NCBI RefSeq assembly: GCF_001713375.1
Contig: NZ_CP016449.1
Coordinates: 682,001 to 746,000 of the forward strand
From: Hydrogenophaga sp. RAC07
Lineage (GTDB): Bacteria; Pseudomonadota; Gammaproteobacteria; Burkholderiales; Burkholderiaceae_C
Reading direction: 5' to 3'
Length of the DNA stretch: 64,000 bases
A program made the translations under genes and the position numbers. The stretch's first letter is position 1; every line of letters begins with the position of its first letter. Below the pieces are notes generated by a model. That model searched no databases, was not told the DNA's origin, and worked only from the letters and a program-made list of their open reading frames with translations. Shown piece by piece: positions 62,943 to 64,000 of the stretch.

Positions 62943-64000
62943 GCTCCAACCAACCCCTTCCACCCTCCACCGACACCCCGGCACCTGTTGCTGCGGTGAG
63001 CGCGCCAGCGCCGGCTCCTGCACCGGTGCGCCGTGCGGGGCAGGGTGTGGTGTGGATGGCCTTGCTGCTCGGTGCGCTCGCGCTCGTGTTCACCGGCATG
63101 CTGTGGCAAAAGCTCACTTTCACGCAGCAAGAGCTGGCGCGCCGCGTGCAGGACAGCGGCGCCCAGGCGGTGGAGGCCCGCACGCTCGCCGCGCAGGCCG
63201 AAGCGCTCGCGCAGGAACTGCAGGGCCGCCTGACGGTGGCCGAAGTGCGCCTGTCCGAGGTGAGCCTGCAGCGCAGCCAGCTCGAAGAACTGATGCTCGC
63301 GCTCTCGCGTTCGCGCGACGACAACCTGGTGCAGGACCTGGAGTCGGCGGTGAAGCTGGCGCAGCAGCAAGCCCTGCTCACGGGCAGCACGCAGCCGCTG
63401 GTGGCGGCGCTGCGAGCGGCCGACCAGCGCATCGCCCGCGCCGCCCAGCCCCGCTTGAACCCGGTGCAGCGGGCCATTGCCCGCGACATCGACCGCATCC
63501 AGGCGGCGCCCCTGGCCGACATTCCGTCGCTGGTGTTGCGCCTGGACGAGCTGGCCCGGCAGGTGGACGAGTGGCCTGTGCTCAACCAGGTGGGTTACCC
63601 AAAGCCGGCGCCCGCTGCCAAGGCCGCAACGGTGAAGCCTGTACCGCCAGAAGCGAGTGAGCCCGTGGTGGTCACCGAGCCGGTGCCCCCCGTGGACGCG
63701 GCGGCCGAAGAGGGCGGACTCAGCGCCGGCTGGAGCCGCGTCTCCGGTTGGTGGGGCGCATTCTGGGCGCGCACCTGGGCCGAGGTCACGCGCAGTGGCC
63801 GCGAACTCGTTCGCGTGAGCCGCATCGACCGCCCCGAAGCCGCGCTGCTCGCGCCCGAACAAGCCTTCTTCCTGCGCGAAAACCTCAAGCTCAAGCTGCT
63901 CAACGCCCGGCTTGGTCTGCTGGCCCGCCAATGGACCACCAGCCAGGCCGATCTGCTGGCGGTGGAACTGGCGATGGCGCGCTACTTCGACACCAGCGTG
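62939..64000 (+). CDS. hemX: HemX-like membrane protein, 3' end outside window
   Basis: Of this protein 354 residues are seen and the frame runs off the window. It has a Pro/Ala-rich cytoplasmic start, one membrane helix (about 38-55), a long coiled coil (QQELARRVQDS...LEELMLALSRSRDD) and the HemX domain (GWSRVSGWWGAFWARTWAEV, FFLRENLKLKLLNARLGLLAR). It was named as a uroporphyrinogen methyltransferase but lacks that catalytic domain; a role as haem-pathway scaffold is more likely. ATG 62939 overlaps the hemD stop, so the operon is coupled. Confidence 0.9.
   Translation, partial: MSSNQPLPPSTDTPAPVAAVSAPAPAPAPVRRAGQGVVWMALLLGALALVFTGMLWQKLTFTQQELARRVQDSGAQAVEARTLAAQAEALAQELQGRLTVAEVRLSEVSLQRSQLEELMLALSRSRDDNLVQDLESAVKLAQQQALLTGSTQPLVAALRAADQRIARAAQPRLNPVQRAIARDIDRIQAAPLADIPSLVLRLDELARQVDEWPVLNQVGYPKPAPAAKAATVKPVPPEASEPVVVTEPVPPVDAAAEEGGLSAGWSRVSGWWGAFWARTWAEVTRSGRELVRVSRIDRPEAALLAPEQAFFLRENLKLKLLNARLGLLARQWTTSQADLLAVELAMARYFDTSV

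Overview
The window looks like the chromosome of a betaproteobacterium of the order Burkholderiales, most likely a Comamonadaceae member close to Hydrogenophaga. This is inferred from the high G+C, the gene families and the order of housekeeping genes; no database was searched. Most of it is ordinary chromosome, interrupted by one integrated element of about 19.2 kb (31966-51181) whose G+C is visibly lower and which carries many orphan genes.

Region 1 (1-11911) is a formate oxidation locus. A sensor kinase and a sigma-54-dependent response regulator are divergent from an operon encoding a Tat-pathway accessory protein, a cysteine-type formate dehydrogenase alpha subunit, a ferredoxin-like beta subunit, a small lipoprotein, a cytochrome b gamma subunit and a small secreted protein, followed by fdhD. 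The space between regulator and operon holds a 15-bp palindrome, a degenerate second copy and a near-consensus -24/-12 promoter, so the local two-component pair probably activates the operon.

Region 2 (11983-24241) is housekeeping: upp, an FtsX-like permease, a truncated globin, a retropepsin-like protease, an Smr protein, radC, fkpB-ispH, serS, a Crp/Fnr-type regulator, a DUF4142 protein, a broken SMP-30-like gene and a phytase-like esterase. Region 3 (24502-31965) holds a copper cluster (cueR, copZ, copA) with three promoters that all have the 19-bp spacer typical of MerR-family control, then a flavin monooxygenase and debris (truncated TRAP permease, IS3-family transposase tail).

Region 4 (31966-51181) is the integrated element. 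Its ends are a 15-bp direct repeat, one copy being the 3' end of a tRNA-Ser(CGA) gene. Just inside both ends lie matched pairs of 12-bp direct repeats that look like integrase arm sites. It encodes a tyrosine integrase, several AlpA-type regulators, a PrimPol-like primase whose gene contains an iteron-like cluster, an HNH protein, three consecutive large proteins resembling podovirus DNA-ejection proteins, a run of lipoprotein, secreted and membrane proteins, a DUF4258/XRE pair and a Crp/Fnr-like regulator. I see no terminase, portal, capsid or tail gene. It therefore resembles a phage satellite, or a strongly reduced prophage, that kept or acquired an ejection module.

Region 5 (51168-64000) returns to core chromosome: tRNA-Ser, a sensor kinase convergent with a LuxR-type response regulator, trpS with an extra C-terminal domain, a site-2 protease homologue, yciO, an EamA transporter, a PHP phosphoesterase, ppc, and the start of a hemC-hemD-hemX operon that runs off the end.
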